A DNA stretch of 64,000 nt, from positions 149,875,947 to 149,939,946 of the forward strand of contig CM056573.1 in the NCBI GenBank assembly GCA_029721435.1. The letters run 5' to 3'. The notes under the pieces were generated by a model. It did no database searches and had not been told where the DNA came from. It saw nothing but the letters and a program-made list of their open reading frames with translations. How positions within the stretch are numbered: position 1 is the first letter of the stretch; each line of letters starts with the position of its first letter. Source of the stretch: Gymnothorax reevesii (lineage: Eukaryota; Chordata; Actinopteri; Anguilliformes; Muraenidae). Shown in pieces: positions 23,549-37,500 of the stretch. A program made the position numbers and the translations under genes.

Positions 23549-24047
23549 GTTGAAACTGTTTTTTTTTTTTCTGGCTTGTCCACAGCAGTAAATTAATTGG
23601 TTTCCGCACTTCCTTTTGTCAATTAACTGCATACCCTCCTATCTGCCAAAAAGCCATTGAAATGCATCGCTGAACATACCCACTTTCAGCTATGATGTAC
23701 CCATCTACCTAACGAGTGTACCCATTCCTTCGGGGACAATTACACCTCTAGGTCTTCTAGGTTAGATCCTTGAGCTGCTCAGAGAGAAGACAGCCACTCA
23801 CCAAGCCGGGGAACAGAGGAGCTATATTTCTGCAGGAGATTAATTCTAAACCATCTGCAGATGCTGCAAATTAAATATAAAATAAAGCAACAATGAACTG
23901 ATGTAAATGTGTTTGATTATGTAATAACTTCATGACGCCAATCACTTCAAAACCCACAAAACTCTCTCATCAATATAAATTTATATGATCGTCACTTAAT
24001 TTCCATTAGCATCTTAAATTTGTGTAGTCTTTATCCTGCATTGGGGC
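23549..24047. other. Non-coding, no recognised feature
   Basis: The only frames here are short and unrecognised. Confidence 0.4.
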
Positions 24048-24345
24048 ATGTGGTGGTGCAGTGGTTAAGTGCGCTTGACTTGGGATAAAAGGTCTACAGT
24101 TAGAGTCCTTGCCTTGCCTTTTGTGGTATGTTCTGGGGCAAAAACACTCCCACAGTGCCCCACTCCACCCACGTTTACAATTTGATTCCAACAAATGGTT
24201 TGGGACACCTGCAAAAGTGCTGGGGGGTAACCTGCTGTGGACAAGCATCATATCCAGGGGGAGGAGCAATATTCCTAGTCGCTTCATGCTACAGAAACTA
24301 GGGTTAAGCACAAGCCTGATGAGCCAGCTGGCTGGGGACAGACTT
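24048..24345 (+). mobile_element. tRNA-derived SINE
   Basis: The head has an A-box-like TGGTGCAGTGGTTAAGTG (24054-24071) and, about 35 bp on, a B-box-like GGTCTACAGTTAGAGTCC (24090-24107), as in a tRNA-derived pol III promoter. The body ends CTAGTCGCTTCATGCTACAG followed by GCCTGATGAGCCA. The head cannot fold as a working tRNA. Confidence 0.65.
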
Positions 24346-25667
24346 GGCCTTATTATGCATTATTGTCTCAGTGTTAAATTTGTGTTGTTTTTGATGACAG
24401 TGACTTTGCTGGGCCATTTCAGCTGCATTTGCCATGACAGAATCAGAGAAAGTTTTGAGATTCATGGAGATTATTCGAAGTTAATCCAAGTGTAAAGAAT
24501 TTAGCTAAATGGTCATCTGAAAGGCAAGAAATCTGGCTCCTTGATCTTGTTCACAGCAACTGTGACATCTGTCATCAATTAAATTTGTCATTGAGTAAAA
24601 TGCAGCAAAATTATATTCATTAATAATATCTACTTGAAAAAGCAAACTTGAGACAAAAAGATGTTTTGGACTTTACATCAAGTTTTAACTGTCCCCCTGT
24701 GGACACCTTCAAATGATTAAAATTGTCTCTGCAAATTACCTACAAAAATATTAACCCCTTAAATTCTAAATATTGCCTTGAGCAGGATAGTCATGGTTTC
24801 CATTCAGGAATACTATATATATAATATATATAATATATAATACATTTTATTTATATAGCACCTTTCAAGCAATACAGCACAAAGTGCTTCACAAACAGGT
24901 AAAATACATGTACATGAAACCAATAAAACAAAATGGGGGAAACAAGGAATTAAACATCAAAACAGGAAAAAATCAAGATAATTAAAGGAGTCTTTAAAAG
25001 AGATTTAAAAGAGAATAGAGACTCAGCATTTCTTATGTTGTTTGGGAGGCTGTTCCAGAGTATTGGAGCCTTAACCGAGAAGGCTCGATCACCCTTTGTT
25101 TTTAACTTGGTCTCTGGAACAGCCAATAATGTTTGCTTGGAGGATCTTAGCAATCTTTTAGGTCTGTAAGGATTTAAAAGCTCACTTACATTCTCTGGTG
25201 CCATGCCATGGAGTGCTTTGAAGGTAATCAACAGAATTTTAAAATCAATTCGGAATTGGACTGGCAGCCAGTGCAAAGATGCCAAAATTGGAGTAATGTG
25301 GGCTCTTTTATTTGTTCTAGTGAGCAATCTTGCAGCTGAATTTTGAACTACTTGCTGTTTGTTCAAAAATGTATTATTCAGACAAGTAAATAATGAGCTG
25401 CAATAGTCTAATCTTGACGAGATAAAAGCATGAATAATTTTTTCCGTATCTTCAAAGCTTTTTCCAAGACTTTTGAAATAAAAGGCAATTTTGATATTGG
25501 TCTAAAATTACTAAGAATTACGGAAGCCGAGAGAGGCCGAAAGAATGGCTGGATCAAGATTTGTTTTTTTCTTAGAAGTGGTTGAATGCAGGCAATCTCA
25601 AAATAGTGTTGTGTTCTGGGGTCCTGGCCTTTGACCAGGACAGCATTTATGATTTTAACAGTTTTCA

Positions 25668-26640
25668 TGTTCAAGATTCCTTAGTTCATAGTTTCATAGT
25701 TCATGTCACAGTTTTAACAGTTTCTTGTATTAGGTATACACATTTCACAGTTCAGAGTTATTGTCCATGTTTTTACTTTTCCATGTTTTTGTTTTTGCCA
25801 GGTCTGCCAAGCCACTCCACCGCTTGTCTGCGTTCCGCCCCGTGCCTTCGTTGTTGCACATTTCAGAGCTCTGGTTGGCTTTGGTGTTTCCTTCTTCCTT
25901 CTGTGCTGTGCTGATTCGGGGCTGTCTAAGCTTAATTGACAATTAACTGTTTTTAAGTTACTAACACTCACTGGGTGGTGTAATTCTTAGATAGGCACAT
26001 TACTAATATTACTAATTTAGACAGGGAGTTTATTGTCATGATTCCTGCTTTACTATTTCAAGTCTTGCTGTGCTTTTCTGTTCTTAACATTCATGCTTGC
26101 TTCCAAACTGCATACTTAATTGGTACTTAAGCTGAGCACGCTCATTCTCTTAATGAGAAAGTCTTGTCAACCAATCTTTGTCCATGTCATGATCTTGCCA
26201 TGCCTCTTGTTTCTCCTTCTCCAGGTGTTGCCCCTCATGTCTTGATTTCTCACCCTTTATCTGGATGCGGTGGAAGTTGGCTGGCAGACAGTGTCTCAAG
26301 TCCTTGTTCATGTTCCCAAGTTTTGTCGCCAAGTTTATGCTCAAGTCTCATGCTTTTCACATTTCTTGTTTTCTTGTATATAGCGTTTTGTTTTCCAAGC
26401 CAAGTCTTGTTATTGACATTTGTCTTATTTCTGTTCATGGTTTTCTCCCTGGAGTTTCCAGTGGTTTTTTTGTTCTTGCCGTTTTTGCTCCTTAGTTATT
26501 AGCTCCGTGAAGCTTACCTTAGTTTGTATTTTGCAACCCTTTGGGCCGAGTTTTTTGTTGGCGCTCGTGCCAGTTTTGTTTTGTTTCAATCAATTCCCTT
26601 TCCCTTCCACCTCGCATTTGGTGTCTTCCTGATCTCGCAT
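25668..26640 (+). mobile_element. Solo LTR, copy 4 (diverged)
   Basis: It starts near TGTTCAAGATTCC and shares TTACTAACACTCA, TATTACTAATTTAG and CATTTGGTGTCTTCC blocks with the other copies. The right boundary is approximate. It lies inside the L2-like LINE. Confidence 0.55.
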
Positions 26641-27034
26641 CAAATAGTATGAAACACAACCAGAAGAGAGAGAACTGTTTACTACGGAAAGCAGGGCAGG
26701 GTTAATTGCTATCATTACTTCTTTTAAGAGCCTAGTGGGTATAATAGCCTATCCAAGGGACTGGATGACGGTTTCATACGTGACACAGTTTCAGTAAGAT
26801 CCAACAGAGAAATCGGTGCGAAACAACTTAGCAAGTTTAAGCGAGGGCACGAAACAGTAACAGATGGAACATGACTAATACCACACCGTACGACTGCTAT
26901 CTTGTCACAAAAAAATTTCAAGAACTTATCACGATCAGCGGGGGATGAAGCTGATGCAACAGCAACTGGAGGGTTCACCAGACGGTCAATTGTTCTGAAT
27001 AAAAATCTCACATTATGCCGTTAGCGACTATTAA

Positions 27035-27366
27035 TTACCTTCGCCAGCAACTTCGCTGACGAAGGTAATGTTTTGATCCCCGTTTATTTATTTGTTTGTG
27101 TGTCTGTATGTGTATCGAATAACTCAAAAAGTACCAAACGGAATTTCATAAAATTTGGTGGGTTGATTTGGCATGACCTGAGGATCAATCGATTAGATTT
27201 TGGGAGTGATCAGGTCAAAGGTCAAGGTCAAGGCCACGAAAAGGTCAAAACCGACTTTCGGCCATATCTCGGTCAATTTTTATCCGATCGGCATGAAACC
27301 AACGCCAGTGGCGAGGGATTCAGTGGCGTCGGCGAAGGTATGCGCTCTACCGAGTGCCCGTTCTAG
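27035..27366 (+). mobile_element. Helitron-like repeat, copy 1 (332 bp)
   Basis: It starts TTACCTTCGCCAGC, within a 34-bp near-palindrome. It ends with a small hairpin (GCGCTC-TACC-GAGTGC) followed by CCGTTCTAG. A hairpin shortly before a CTRR end is a Helitron hallmark, but the 5' palindrome is not, so the class is uncertain. It carries three AGGTCA half-sites at 27212-27230. It lies in the L2-like LINE. Confidence 0.55.
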
Positions 27367-28289
27367 TTCAGATAAGAATTTATCTCGAGTATTTTTTACT
27401 TTTTAATTATATGAGTTTAACAGGCTTTTCAAGCGCACGTAAAGAACATTTTGTTTAGTGGCCTTCCACTTCCGTTCCGCTTTTCTACATTCCCTCTTAG
27501 GGCTGCGAATCTTTTCTTTTATCCAAGGCGAATTCTGTTGCACAGGCGTTGTTCTAATTTTGACTGGCGCAACCGCATTCAGAGCAGACAAGCACGTATT
27601 ATTAAATAAATATAGCATTTCATTGCTCTCTGCAACGTGCGCTATATTGACGCAAGAATTAAAAAAAACGGACGAAAATTTTGAGGCTGCGTGGGAGGTT
27701 ACCACACGAGAACGAAAGGATTGCTTCAGTTTAATTTGAGCAACAGGGGCCTCGATTTCAAAGAACACACCGAAATGGTCGGAAATGAAAAGATCCTCTA
27801 TCTTGAGGTCGTTTAAATCCACTCCCAGAGTAAAAACGAAATCCAAAGTATGGCCGTGTTTGTGCGTGGGGCCAGGCACCCTCTGGACTAGGCTGAAGCA
27901 CTCACTTAAGGTTTAAAAATTCAGTGGCCAAAGTGTCTGAGGGAACTTCCATGAGAACATTAAAATCACCCACTATTATGATTCCGTTATATTTTAAAAC
28001 CTTTGAGGACAATAACTCTGAAAATTCCGACATAAAACCGTCAATCGATTTAGGAGGGCGATAAACAACAACACACAGAATAGGGTTATGAAAATGAGCT
28101 GTGAGCACACCTGAGGCAGCTTTCAAGAGGATCGCAAGGTATTCAAAAGAGGCAAATATACCGAGATCAATCTCGGAGCAGCTAAACTTATTGGAATAAA
28201 TACCCCCTCTTTCCTTGTCTTGCTGCTTGAACCAATTTGTAGTCAGGTGGACAAGCCTCAATTCATATTTGAGGTTCACCCATCCTCAA

Positions 28290-29850
28290 ACAATTGGAGA
28301 GAGACAGATTAGTCAGAAAATTAGGCTTTACTGAGGCATATTGACCAATACAAAGCAGACTTCTTTTTGCACAAAAATAGAACTGACATTCTGCTTATCA
28401 TCACTGGAAATGTCTTCCAAGTCTGGTTTTTCCGCCCTCTCATGCTAGAATGATTCGATAACATAATGTCTGCATCTTACTTGTTTTTCTCTTTTCTCAT
28501 TGGATAATAACTACTTCAAGGCTACTTCATTGTCCAAGAGGACTTTTAAACGGGTCATGGGTTGTCCCAGAGACAGACAAACCAAAACACTGCCTACTTT
28601 CCTTGAAAATTGCAATCAAAGGATAACAACCCTCTTCCTGTGTAATATTGGTGATACATATTTCAAATTCATGTAACACATATAGCAGTGCCACTATAAT
28701 CAAAACTACTAACATAAAGCAAGCATGCAAAACTATGTGATTACTGATGAATGATGGCGAATAATACTGATGACTGAACAGATGTTACGTGAATCAACTG
28801 AAAAGATGTCGGTCAAACCAGCTACTTATGTGTGTGTGACCTGCTTGTTTGTGTTTGTTACTGCAGCTTACATCATATGGTTACGGATTATGATAATTAT
28901 GGTTATGAATTATGGTAATTGATTTCCTGATAAATATAATGAGAAATATTGAAATATGATCTTCAACAGGTTCAAAGTCAGTAGAAGTATATATATATAT
29001 ATATGCCACAAGTATACTATGCATTAGCTGGTTGCTATGCTTCACTGAAGCTACGTCACACTTAGGCTACATTAAGAGAGATATTTAAACCAGGGATGCC
29101 ATGTTTTTTTGGCCAGGGCCTCGTTACCCCAATTACAATCGATTGCAGAGCTCGAAGAGGGTTTGCCAAGTGAGAGCTCAAGAAAGCTTTTTCCTGAGCA
29201 TGCGTTTCCCAAAGCTGCTCTTTGTGCAGGAGCAGGCACGCAGCGGTTATCTACATCTTAAGTAAGTGTAACTACTTTTTTAGTTCAGGCAGGAAACTAG
29301 CATAGAGCTACATTAGCTGACAGCAGCCTGGTAAGCTACCAGCCACGTCAGCATCAGCAGGCACACAACAATTGGAGGATACACCTCAGATGAGGTAATA
29401 CAGGGGCCTATTAAAAAAATGTCAAGCTCACTCACTTCTGCGGCTGTTCGCAATGACTTGTCATGCTTCGCAACACACTCAACACACGCTTGCTTACTCC
29501 ACCCCAGCCTCTACCTTTTTGGTTCTGCTCACAACGGTTTTGATTTCTGTTCATGACTAACTATGTTTGTATGTTTGCTGTGCTTAGGCAGGACATGCCT
29601 TCAGAGAACCTCTGCCAAATACAATGTAATGCTTATACCCATGAATAAATTTTTCTATTTATTGATGCGTGAGTTTTCCTGACTGAACTTCACTGGGGCA
29701 CGGCCCACTTGAATGGAGCTGAAAAGCTTAATGAGCTGATTTTAGGCTCTTGCCACCAATTTAACTTCAGGCTTATGTAAGTTGTGTCATATACAGAAAT
29801 ATGCAGTGATTGTGCCCTTAACAAAAGGAAGATAATCAGAAGCCGAGTAC
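28290..29850. other. Non-coding, short TA microsatellite only
   Basis: No gene or mobile element was recognised except a short TA run near 28990-29004. Confidence 0.4.
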
Positions 29851-30430
29851 TATTAAAGTATTTATTTCATATAATATTGGATCATACAAATGAAAATAAG
29901 TAAACAGATAATATATAGTAAAAAAAAGAAAAATAAAAATTTTTGAGAAAAAAAAGTGAGTATTTAGTGTGGCCATTCTTTGCTTTGATTCCAGCATCTA
30001 ATTCTTCAGGCATAGTTTTCACGTATTTTTAAAATTTCCTCGCTCGCTAAACCATTCCATATGGTTTGAAGTTCAAAGACATTCTTTTGATGATACAACA
30101 GACTTCTCAATCAGAGTAAGGTCTGGACTTTGAGCAGGCCAAGCCATAACTTATGCCACCAGATGTTTCTTTCCGACTGAGATAATTCTTGCATAACTTA
30201 TAAGTGTTTTAGGGTCATTATCTTGCTGAAAAAAAAATCCAGCACCAATCAGTCCCTTCCAGATGGAAATGCATGCCTCACAAGGATGCTGGGATACTTC
30301 TTTTGATTCCATCAAAGGTTTCCATGCAGGTTTGCCTGATGAAGGTCCTGTACTGAAAGCAGAGATCGTGTTACACTTTCTGATTGTCCGCCACTGTGAC
30401 GGACAGGGGCATAAAAATTGCATCATAATT
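29850..30430 (-). mobile_element. Tc1-like transposon relic
   Basis: The minus strand at about 30230-30180 encodes [15 protein letters not shown], the region around the second catalytic Asp of Tc1 transposases (normally [11 protein letters not shown]). Surrounding text such as GGTCATTATCTTGCTGAA also matches the family. The ends are eroded and the frames broken. Confidence 0.6.
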
Positions 30431-30452
30431 AATTATTGTCTGTCATTGTAAT

Positions 30453-30481
30453 TTTATTTTTTAAAATGACAATCGTTTATT
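30453..30481 (-). terminator. Possible polyadenylation signals of the TRIM gene
   Basis: Two AATAAA hexamers on the minus strand (complement of 30453-30458 and 30476-30481) lie about 555-580 nt past the stop codon. This would give a 3' UTR of ordinary length. The area is A/T rich, so chance is possible. Confidence 0.3.
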
Positions 30482-31033
30482 TTTTTTTTAAAAATCAACA
30501 GAATAATTTATAGATTACCCATTAGCTGATGCCGATAGTGATTTATGTAGACACACATTGCGCACCGTGTTAAATACAGCACTGCGTGGATTTTCAAACT
30601 TACTGCTGTATGAACTTTATAAAACATCACAAATGATTTCCCCCCCATACAGTAAGTCATTCCTCATTGTTAAAAAAAAAATCCGTCACTGACGGAAAAG
30701 TTAACGCGACCTCTTCCCGAAACGTTGCCATTCATAACTATTAAATAATTTTTGCAAATGGGACAGTGTGAGGGAGTTAGTTTTTTGATTGTCTGATACC
30801 TCTTTTACGCACCCGTCCTATTTATAGATGCGCATAACTTTTTTATATTCTAAATTTTCTAAGTTCAAAAATCAAAATAAGCCTGTTAAACTGCTTCCAT
30901 TTTTTCACAAAAACTCAAATGAAATTTTCATTAGTCAAAAAACAGCAAGGCAAACAGTGAAATCCAAACAGCAACTTCCACCTCACAAGCCACCAGAACA
31001 GGTTTGAAAAGATGAAGTGATCAGACAGGTACA

Positions 31034-31566
31034 TTACATATAGTTTATGTTAATATTTGCTGGAGTGACAGTCATAGGTGAGATGTGACGGCCTGGACCG
31101 AAGAGTGGGAAAACCCTCTCAGTAAACACTTCAGTGAAGGTGCAGATGTGCTTGTCGTTACAGGGGTCCCAGAAGGACACCGTGCCTTTTTCAAAGTTAA
31201 GCTTCACCCGGACCTTCTGCAGATTCTCCAGGGGCAGTGGAGTGCGGGGCATGGTCAGGGCGTTGTACACTCCTTTGCTTAGCCCGATGGTCCACACACC
31301 ACTTTTGGGGGACATAGTGAACTTGCGCTTTCGAGGCAGGGACCTCTTGCAGACTCCAACAATCCACTTAGGGTTGTCGCCCACGTGCACATCCCACCGG
31401 TGACGCCCAGAGTCAAAGCCCTCCGAGCCCAAGACAAACATACAGGGGTCGAAACGCTCGGCATTGTCAGGCACCAGCTGCCTCTCCTGGCTGGCATACA
31501 CACTGGTCATGTCTGGAGATATGGAGAGCCAGGGGGATGCAGTGTTGGGGTCCAGTGCAACTGGGG
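31034..31566 (-). CDS. TRIM exon 6: PRY/SPRY (B30.2) domain
   Basis: The 533-nt terminal coding exon follows a CTCTACAG acceptor and encodes 176 residues before the stop. It contains the PRY motif LDPNTASPWL and the SPRY motifs GRHRWDVHVG, W-T-I-G-L-S-K-G and FPLFGPG. The usual SF(Y/W)D core reads SFWDP. The domain is full length and uninterrupted. It would form the target-binding face of the ligase. Confidence 0.93.
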
Positions 31567-34500
31567 CTGTAGAGACAAGGAGGACAAATCTGATACAACA
31601 GCCTTCATCCCCCTACCCCCAAAAAATTCAGCTGCACAGCATTATCTATGGAAAACTATTCATATGGCATTCGCATTTTGAAACACACTGATGGGCCAAA
31701 ATATTGTGACCACTTACAGATGAAGCAAATAGTATTGACCATCTCGTACCAAAAACTCCGACAAACTTTATGTCCATATGATTATTCACCATTATGTTAT
31801 ACAGTTTGTATGTGTGTATAACTGTTTTATACAGTTTTTTCTAGAAAAACCTGGTCATGTGACATACGGAACCTTTCATTGCATTTTCAGACTTTGTCTC
31901 AAAGCGAATGACTCAATACATGAATAAGCACATAATTTTGAGGATAACTGCTCAAAATTTGTTGATATGACAGATTACTGTGCCTCTAGGAGCAGCAAAA
32001 GGTGAGAAAAGGCCACACAATGCTGAAGTTCCATGGAGATTAAGAAATAACTAAAAATGGGCTATTAAAGTCTGTTGTGAAGGTTGGAAACCAGTCGCTT
32101 CATCGTTAAGTTATGAGATAAGTCCCTCCTTTAGTCATTCATTCTGATCAGCTGCGAGATCTTTTTTTTTTTTTTGGGAACAGAGAAAAATTTAAGTTGA
32201 TATATGGTGGCCGATGATGCAGCTTGCCAAGAGTAGCAATATCCAATGAAAGGAACACGCATTTACAGTTGATGTTGGCGACTAAGGTGCAATTAAGCCG
32301 CTTCCATGATTTGTACTTAAAATTATTAATCCCCGATTATTCACAAAAAATAGGCACACAGGAACTAGCAAGAATTGGTAAAGCTAAAAAAAAAATTAAT
32401 AAATAAAGGTAAAGCTTTTACACCTCTCCTCATACTCCTCATATTCTTCTACACATATGAGATAATCATTCTCCCCACCCTAACACTTGTATATATTCTC
32501 ATAAGGTTCATAGTCAGAGCTGAATAAGCTCAATGAAATATGTCACACTGCATGTCAGTCTGTGTGGATCTTGAAGGAATTCAGATGGCAAAAGTTCATT
32601 TGTTTGAAGATGGGCCCAGAATCCAGAAAATTATCACACAAAATATGTGGGTTCCTGCTTACAATTATAATTATATATTATAACTTGACATGACTCTGAC
32701 CTACTTTATCAAAGTGGATAACGTAATAATTGCCCAATAATGTAATAAATTGTCCTTACCAACAACGTGACAACATTTCGACGGATAACGTAATAATTCT
32801 TACATTAATCAGAAGTTATTACGTTATTGGGTTAGGCACATATTTTTGCCATCCAATAATGTAACAATTCCCAATATTGTAATAACAAACCTAATGATGC
32901 ATATTACCACGCATAATGCTGATGTCGATATTTTGGGACCGCACTGGTTTTTTAAACTGGTCAATATTTCAATATTCAAATAGGCAATGCCATAATTTAC
33001 TGCAGCAATGAAACTCTGTATCAATAGTCTAATAGAAGTCTATAATGGCCAGTGTTATATGGACAATGTATTGTTCCATACACATGCATACCACTTTTTT
33101 TTTTTTGCTCATCTCTTGAGATCTGCACAAAAACTGTTTTTATAGCCTACACCAAATGGTGCAAAAAATAGGAAGAACCCAGTGAGTGGCAGTTCTAGAG
33201 AGAATGGCCAGACTTGTTTGAGTTCACAGAAGCGCAAAGGAAACTCAGATAAATACTCTGAAGAATGGGATACAAAAGTAAAAGACTGCCCTGGGTTCCA
33301 TTACTATCAGCCAAAAACAGAAATTTGAGGCTGCAGTGGGTGCAGACTCATGTAAACTGAACGGCTGAAGATCCAGAATGAATTTTGGTCAGAATTCTAC
33401 TTCATACATGAATCCAGAGACCCAAACTGCCTGGTGTCAACAGTTCAGGCTGAATTTTACACAAAAGAAAAAAAAGTGGTATGTATGTGTATGTAACAGT
33501 ATTCATGCTTCAGATTACAATGGTTTCTGAATAGAGGGTACCGCCAATACGAAAAAAATGCCTGGATGTAGCGCTCTTGGCAAAATATCTTGCTACATCC
33601 GGAACTCACTAACTTCTGGTACGTTGGTGAGATCACGTTTATCGTTTACCGTGAGCTGCCTACAGCTTAAGTATGCATACATGTATACAGTCATAGTGCG
33701 TATAAGTCTCTCATCCCGGGTTTTTCTGAAGTTTTTTCTGCTTATTTCGTTTGACAAACACATGGCAGTTTCACAGTTATGACCCATGGCCTTAATGACT
33801 ACACTTCAGTTACTGTTGGGCTCTGCAGAGACCGGAAGCGACTGGGTGACCAAACTATCCCATAATGCATCTGAAACGGGGCACGAATGAAACATTCGGG
33901 CATTTTTACGTATTGGCGATAACCTCTATTTGGTTCTCGTTTTGTAAAGGCAATGCCATAGTGTAATGCAATGATCACTACCCTCTTTATGATATCCATT
34001 GAGAATAATCCCTCTTCTGGACTCCCAATTTGCATCTTCTGGAGTGTGATGTGTGTACTTTTCATTGAGTTTATCACATGGGAGAGAACCAAAGAGTTCA
34101 GATAGATGGATATGGATGGTTATGTTACAGTGGACACATGGGTATTTTATAAATTTGCAAAATGTGGGCTCAATGATTGCATCTTGCAAACTCAGTTTAC
34201 CAGACAACTCTTGAATGACACAGAAATCCATTGTGCAAGTATCATCCATCTATGTGTGGCATTTTGTATTTATCCCATTATAAAAATCTTGATAAAATAG
34301 CAAAAGAATGCTGAAATGCATGTCACTCCCCCAATGTTTTCAAACTGTCAATTATAACTCCCATTCCATCCTTGTCTTCTGTTGATTTTCAGGTCAATAA
34401 ACTGAGCAATATAATAGAGATGGTGTCGTACATAATATCAGCATATGTCTCTTGAACGTTCATAGTGATATTCAGTCACTAGACAATAGATTGCAATTTG

Positions 34501-37500
34501 ACCAAAACTGTGGAACGACGGCGCGAGGCGGTGGACATCGTACATTGTTTGGGGAAAGAGAAGAGGAGAAGAGTCAAGGGCAGACTATCTCCAACAATAA
34601 CAACGCACCGAAACCACCGCTATCCATTATCATCCAGTTCGCCAGGAGAACCGTGCGAGACGAGGTGTGGAAGCAGTCCAAGGATGCCCTGGTCTGCACT
34701 GAGAAGAGCATTCGCTTCCGCGAGGATTTTTCCAAGGAGGATCGCGATGCCCGCACCAAACTGTGGCCGGTCGTGGAAGGGGCAAGGAAACAAGGGAAGC
34801 GAGCCTTCCTGAAAGAAGGCTACGCGATGATTGACTTTAAAAGAGTAGACGTGGATTAAATGCAAGGTAATTTCTGAAAGGTAGGCTGTTTAAAATGCTA
34901 ATACGTACATTCGAGAGTTCTTTAAAAGAAAGTAAAAAAAGCGTGCCAATTAAATGACTGTTTGATCACTTGTTCCAGCACATCGCCCTAATAGTTGTGC
35001 ATTAAATTGCTAAATGCTATCGTTTATTTCACTTAACAGTACAGGGTTAAAGGACACTGCGAAACGTAAAGCAATTTTTTTTTTTTGCAAGGAGCAAAAG
35101 GCTAATTGTATTTTTCTGCAAGAGACTCATTCAGTTGAAGAAGATGTCAAGTTCTGGAAATTGCAATGGGGTGACACTTTCTTTTGTAGTCATGGGACTT
35201 CCCGCTCAGCGGGTGCTACAGAGTCATTGCCACCTTTTTGAATGACAAACTGTCTCACAACTTCAACAGAGCTGTTTTCATGGACGGGCCTACCGAACGA
35301 TCATATGTAGCACTTATGAAGAAAGTTCATTCGAATTATATTCAACAAAAATATAAATGCAACACTTTTGTTTTTGCTCCCATTTGTTATGAGATGGACT
35401 CAAAGATCTAAAATTCATTCCAGATACACAATATTACCATTTCTCTCAAACATTGTTCACAAATCTGTCTAAATGTGTGACAGTGAGCACTTTTGCTTTG
35501 CTGAGACAATCCATCCCACCTCACAGGTGTGCCACATCAAGGTGCTCATCAGACACCATGATCAGTGCACAGGTGTACCTTAGACTGTCCACAATAAAAG
35601 GCCACCCTGAAATGTGCAGTTTTTGCTTTATTGGGGGTCTGGGGACTCAGAACCAGTCAGGATCTGGTGTGACCATCATTTGCCTCATGCAGTGCAACAC
35701 ATCTTCTTCGCATAGAGTTTATCAGATTGTCAATTGTGGCCTGTGGAATGTTGGTCCACTCCTCTTCAATGGCTGTGCGAAGTTGCTGGATATTAGTGGG
35801 AACTGGTACGCGCTGTCGTATACGCCGGTCAAGCACATCCAAAACATGCTCAATGGGTGACATGTCCGGTGAGTATGCTGGCCATGCAAGAACTGGGACA
35901 TTTTCAGCTTCCAAGAATTGTGTACAGATCCTTGCAACATGGGGCCATGCATTATCTTGCTGAAACATGAGGTGATGTTCATGGATGTATGGCACAACAA
36001 TGGGCCTCAGGATCTCATCACGGTATCTCTGTGCATTCAAAATGCCATCAATAAAATGCACCTGTGTTCTTCATCCATAACAGATGCCTGCCCATACCAT
36101 AACCCCACCACCACCATGGGCCACTCGATCCACAACATTGACATCAGCAAAGCGCTCACCCACACGACGCCACACACGCTGTCTGCCATCTGCCCTGAAC
36201 AATGTAAACCGAGATTCATTCGTGAATCACCTCTCCAACGTGCCAGACGCCATCGAATGTGAGCATTTGCCCACTCAAGTCTGTTACGGCGACGATCTGG
36301 AGTCAGGTTAAGACCCCGATGAGGACGACGAGCATGCAGTTGAGCTTCCCTGAGACGGTTTCTGACAGTTTGTGCAGAAATTCTTTGGTTATGCAAACCA
36401 ATTGTTTCAGCAGCTGTCTGAGTAGCTGGTCTCAGACGATCTTGGAGGTGAACCTGCTGGATGTGGAGGTCCTGGGCTGGTGTGGTTACACGTGGTCTGC
36501 GGTTGTGAGGCCGGTTGGATGTACTGCCGTATTCTCTGAAACGCCTTTGGAGACTGCTCATGGTGGAGAAATGAACATTCAATGCCCGAGCAACAGATCT
36601 GGTTGACATTCCTGCTGTCAGCATGCCAATTGCACGCTCCCTCAATGCTTGCGCCATCTGTGGCATTTTGCTGTGAGACAAAACTGCACATTTCAGAGTG
36701 GCCTTTTATTGTGGGCAGTATAAGGTACACCTGTGCACTAATCATGGTGTCTGATGAGCATCTTGATGTGGCACACCTGTGAGGTGGGATGGATTGTCTC
36801 AGCAAAGCAAAAGTGCTCACTATCACACATTTAGACAGATTTGTGAACAATGTTTGAAAGAAATGGTAATATTGTGTATCTGGAATGAATTTTAGATCTT
36901 TGAGTCCATCTCATGACAAATGGGAGCAAAAACAAAAGTGTTGCGTTTATATTTTTGTTGAGTGTATATTGACTGGCCTATTCCACCCGAGGTTTAGGAA
37001 ACTCATTTTAAAATTATAAATAATATATACCCAGTGGGGGTCTTTCTGCAAAAAAGACTTAAATTTGAAGTTGAGCCATGTTCCTTTTGTAATATATATG
37101 ATGAGTCAATAGAACATTTGTTTTATACATGCCCCTTAACAATCATTTTCTGGACGAACATTTACAATTGGCTATCTCTAAAAATACATGACCTTCCAAA
37201 TTTTGCTTCTTGTGATATATTATTTTATATGACAAACATTAACCCTGCCCTAAGTAGTTCAGGTAACATTGTAATACTGCTGGGTAAATATCATCTTCAT
37301 CATTCATCTCAATTACCAAGGGACTGTATATCTCTTTTTTTAATATTTCCAATCTTGGTCAGTCTGTTTTATTAAATCTGTTAAAGTTTTACAATTTTGT
37401 CTGTCATCCCTTGCTGTCCGATATGTCATGACAAATTGGGGCCATAACACCCCTCAGCCCCTGGATTATTTTGAATGAAAGTAAATAGACGAAGGCCTTT

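Larger units (their letters stand above)
24830..28290 (-). pseudogene. L2-like LINE, endonuclease to 3' end, interrupted twice
   Basis: The minus strand shows endonuclease parts at 28279-27902 (CVVVYRPPKSIDGF, IIIVGDFNV) and 27879-27403 (THKHGHTLDFVF, ISDHFGVFFEIE). The RT N-terminal part is at 27011-26724, and a further RT piece is at 25674-25408 (VILSNFRPISKLPFISKVLE). The C-terminus is at 25366-24950 (VQNSAARLLTRTNKRAHITP, LASLHWLPVQFRIDFK). The RT active-site part is deleted between 25408 and 25366. The 3' UTR has TTTATTTATATAGCACCTTT in complement orientation. A Helitron-like repeat and a solo LTR interrupt it. Confidence 0.8.

Noticed and set aside
24054..24107. Possible tRNA gene
   Set aside because: A- and B-box-like words are present, but the arms cannot pair into a cloverleaf. 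It is the head of a SINE.
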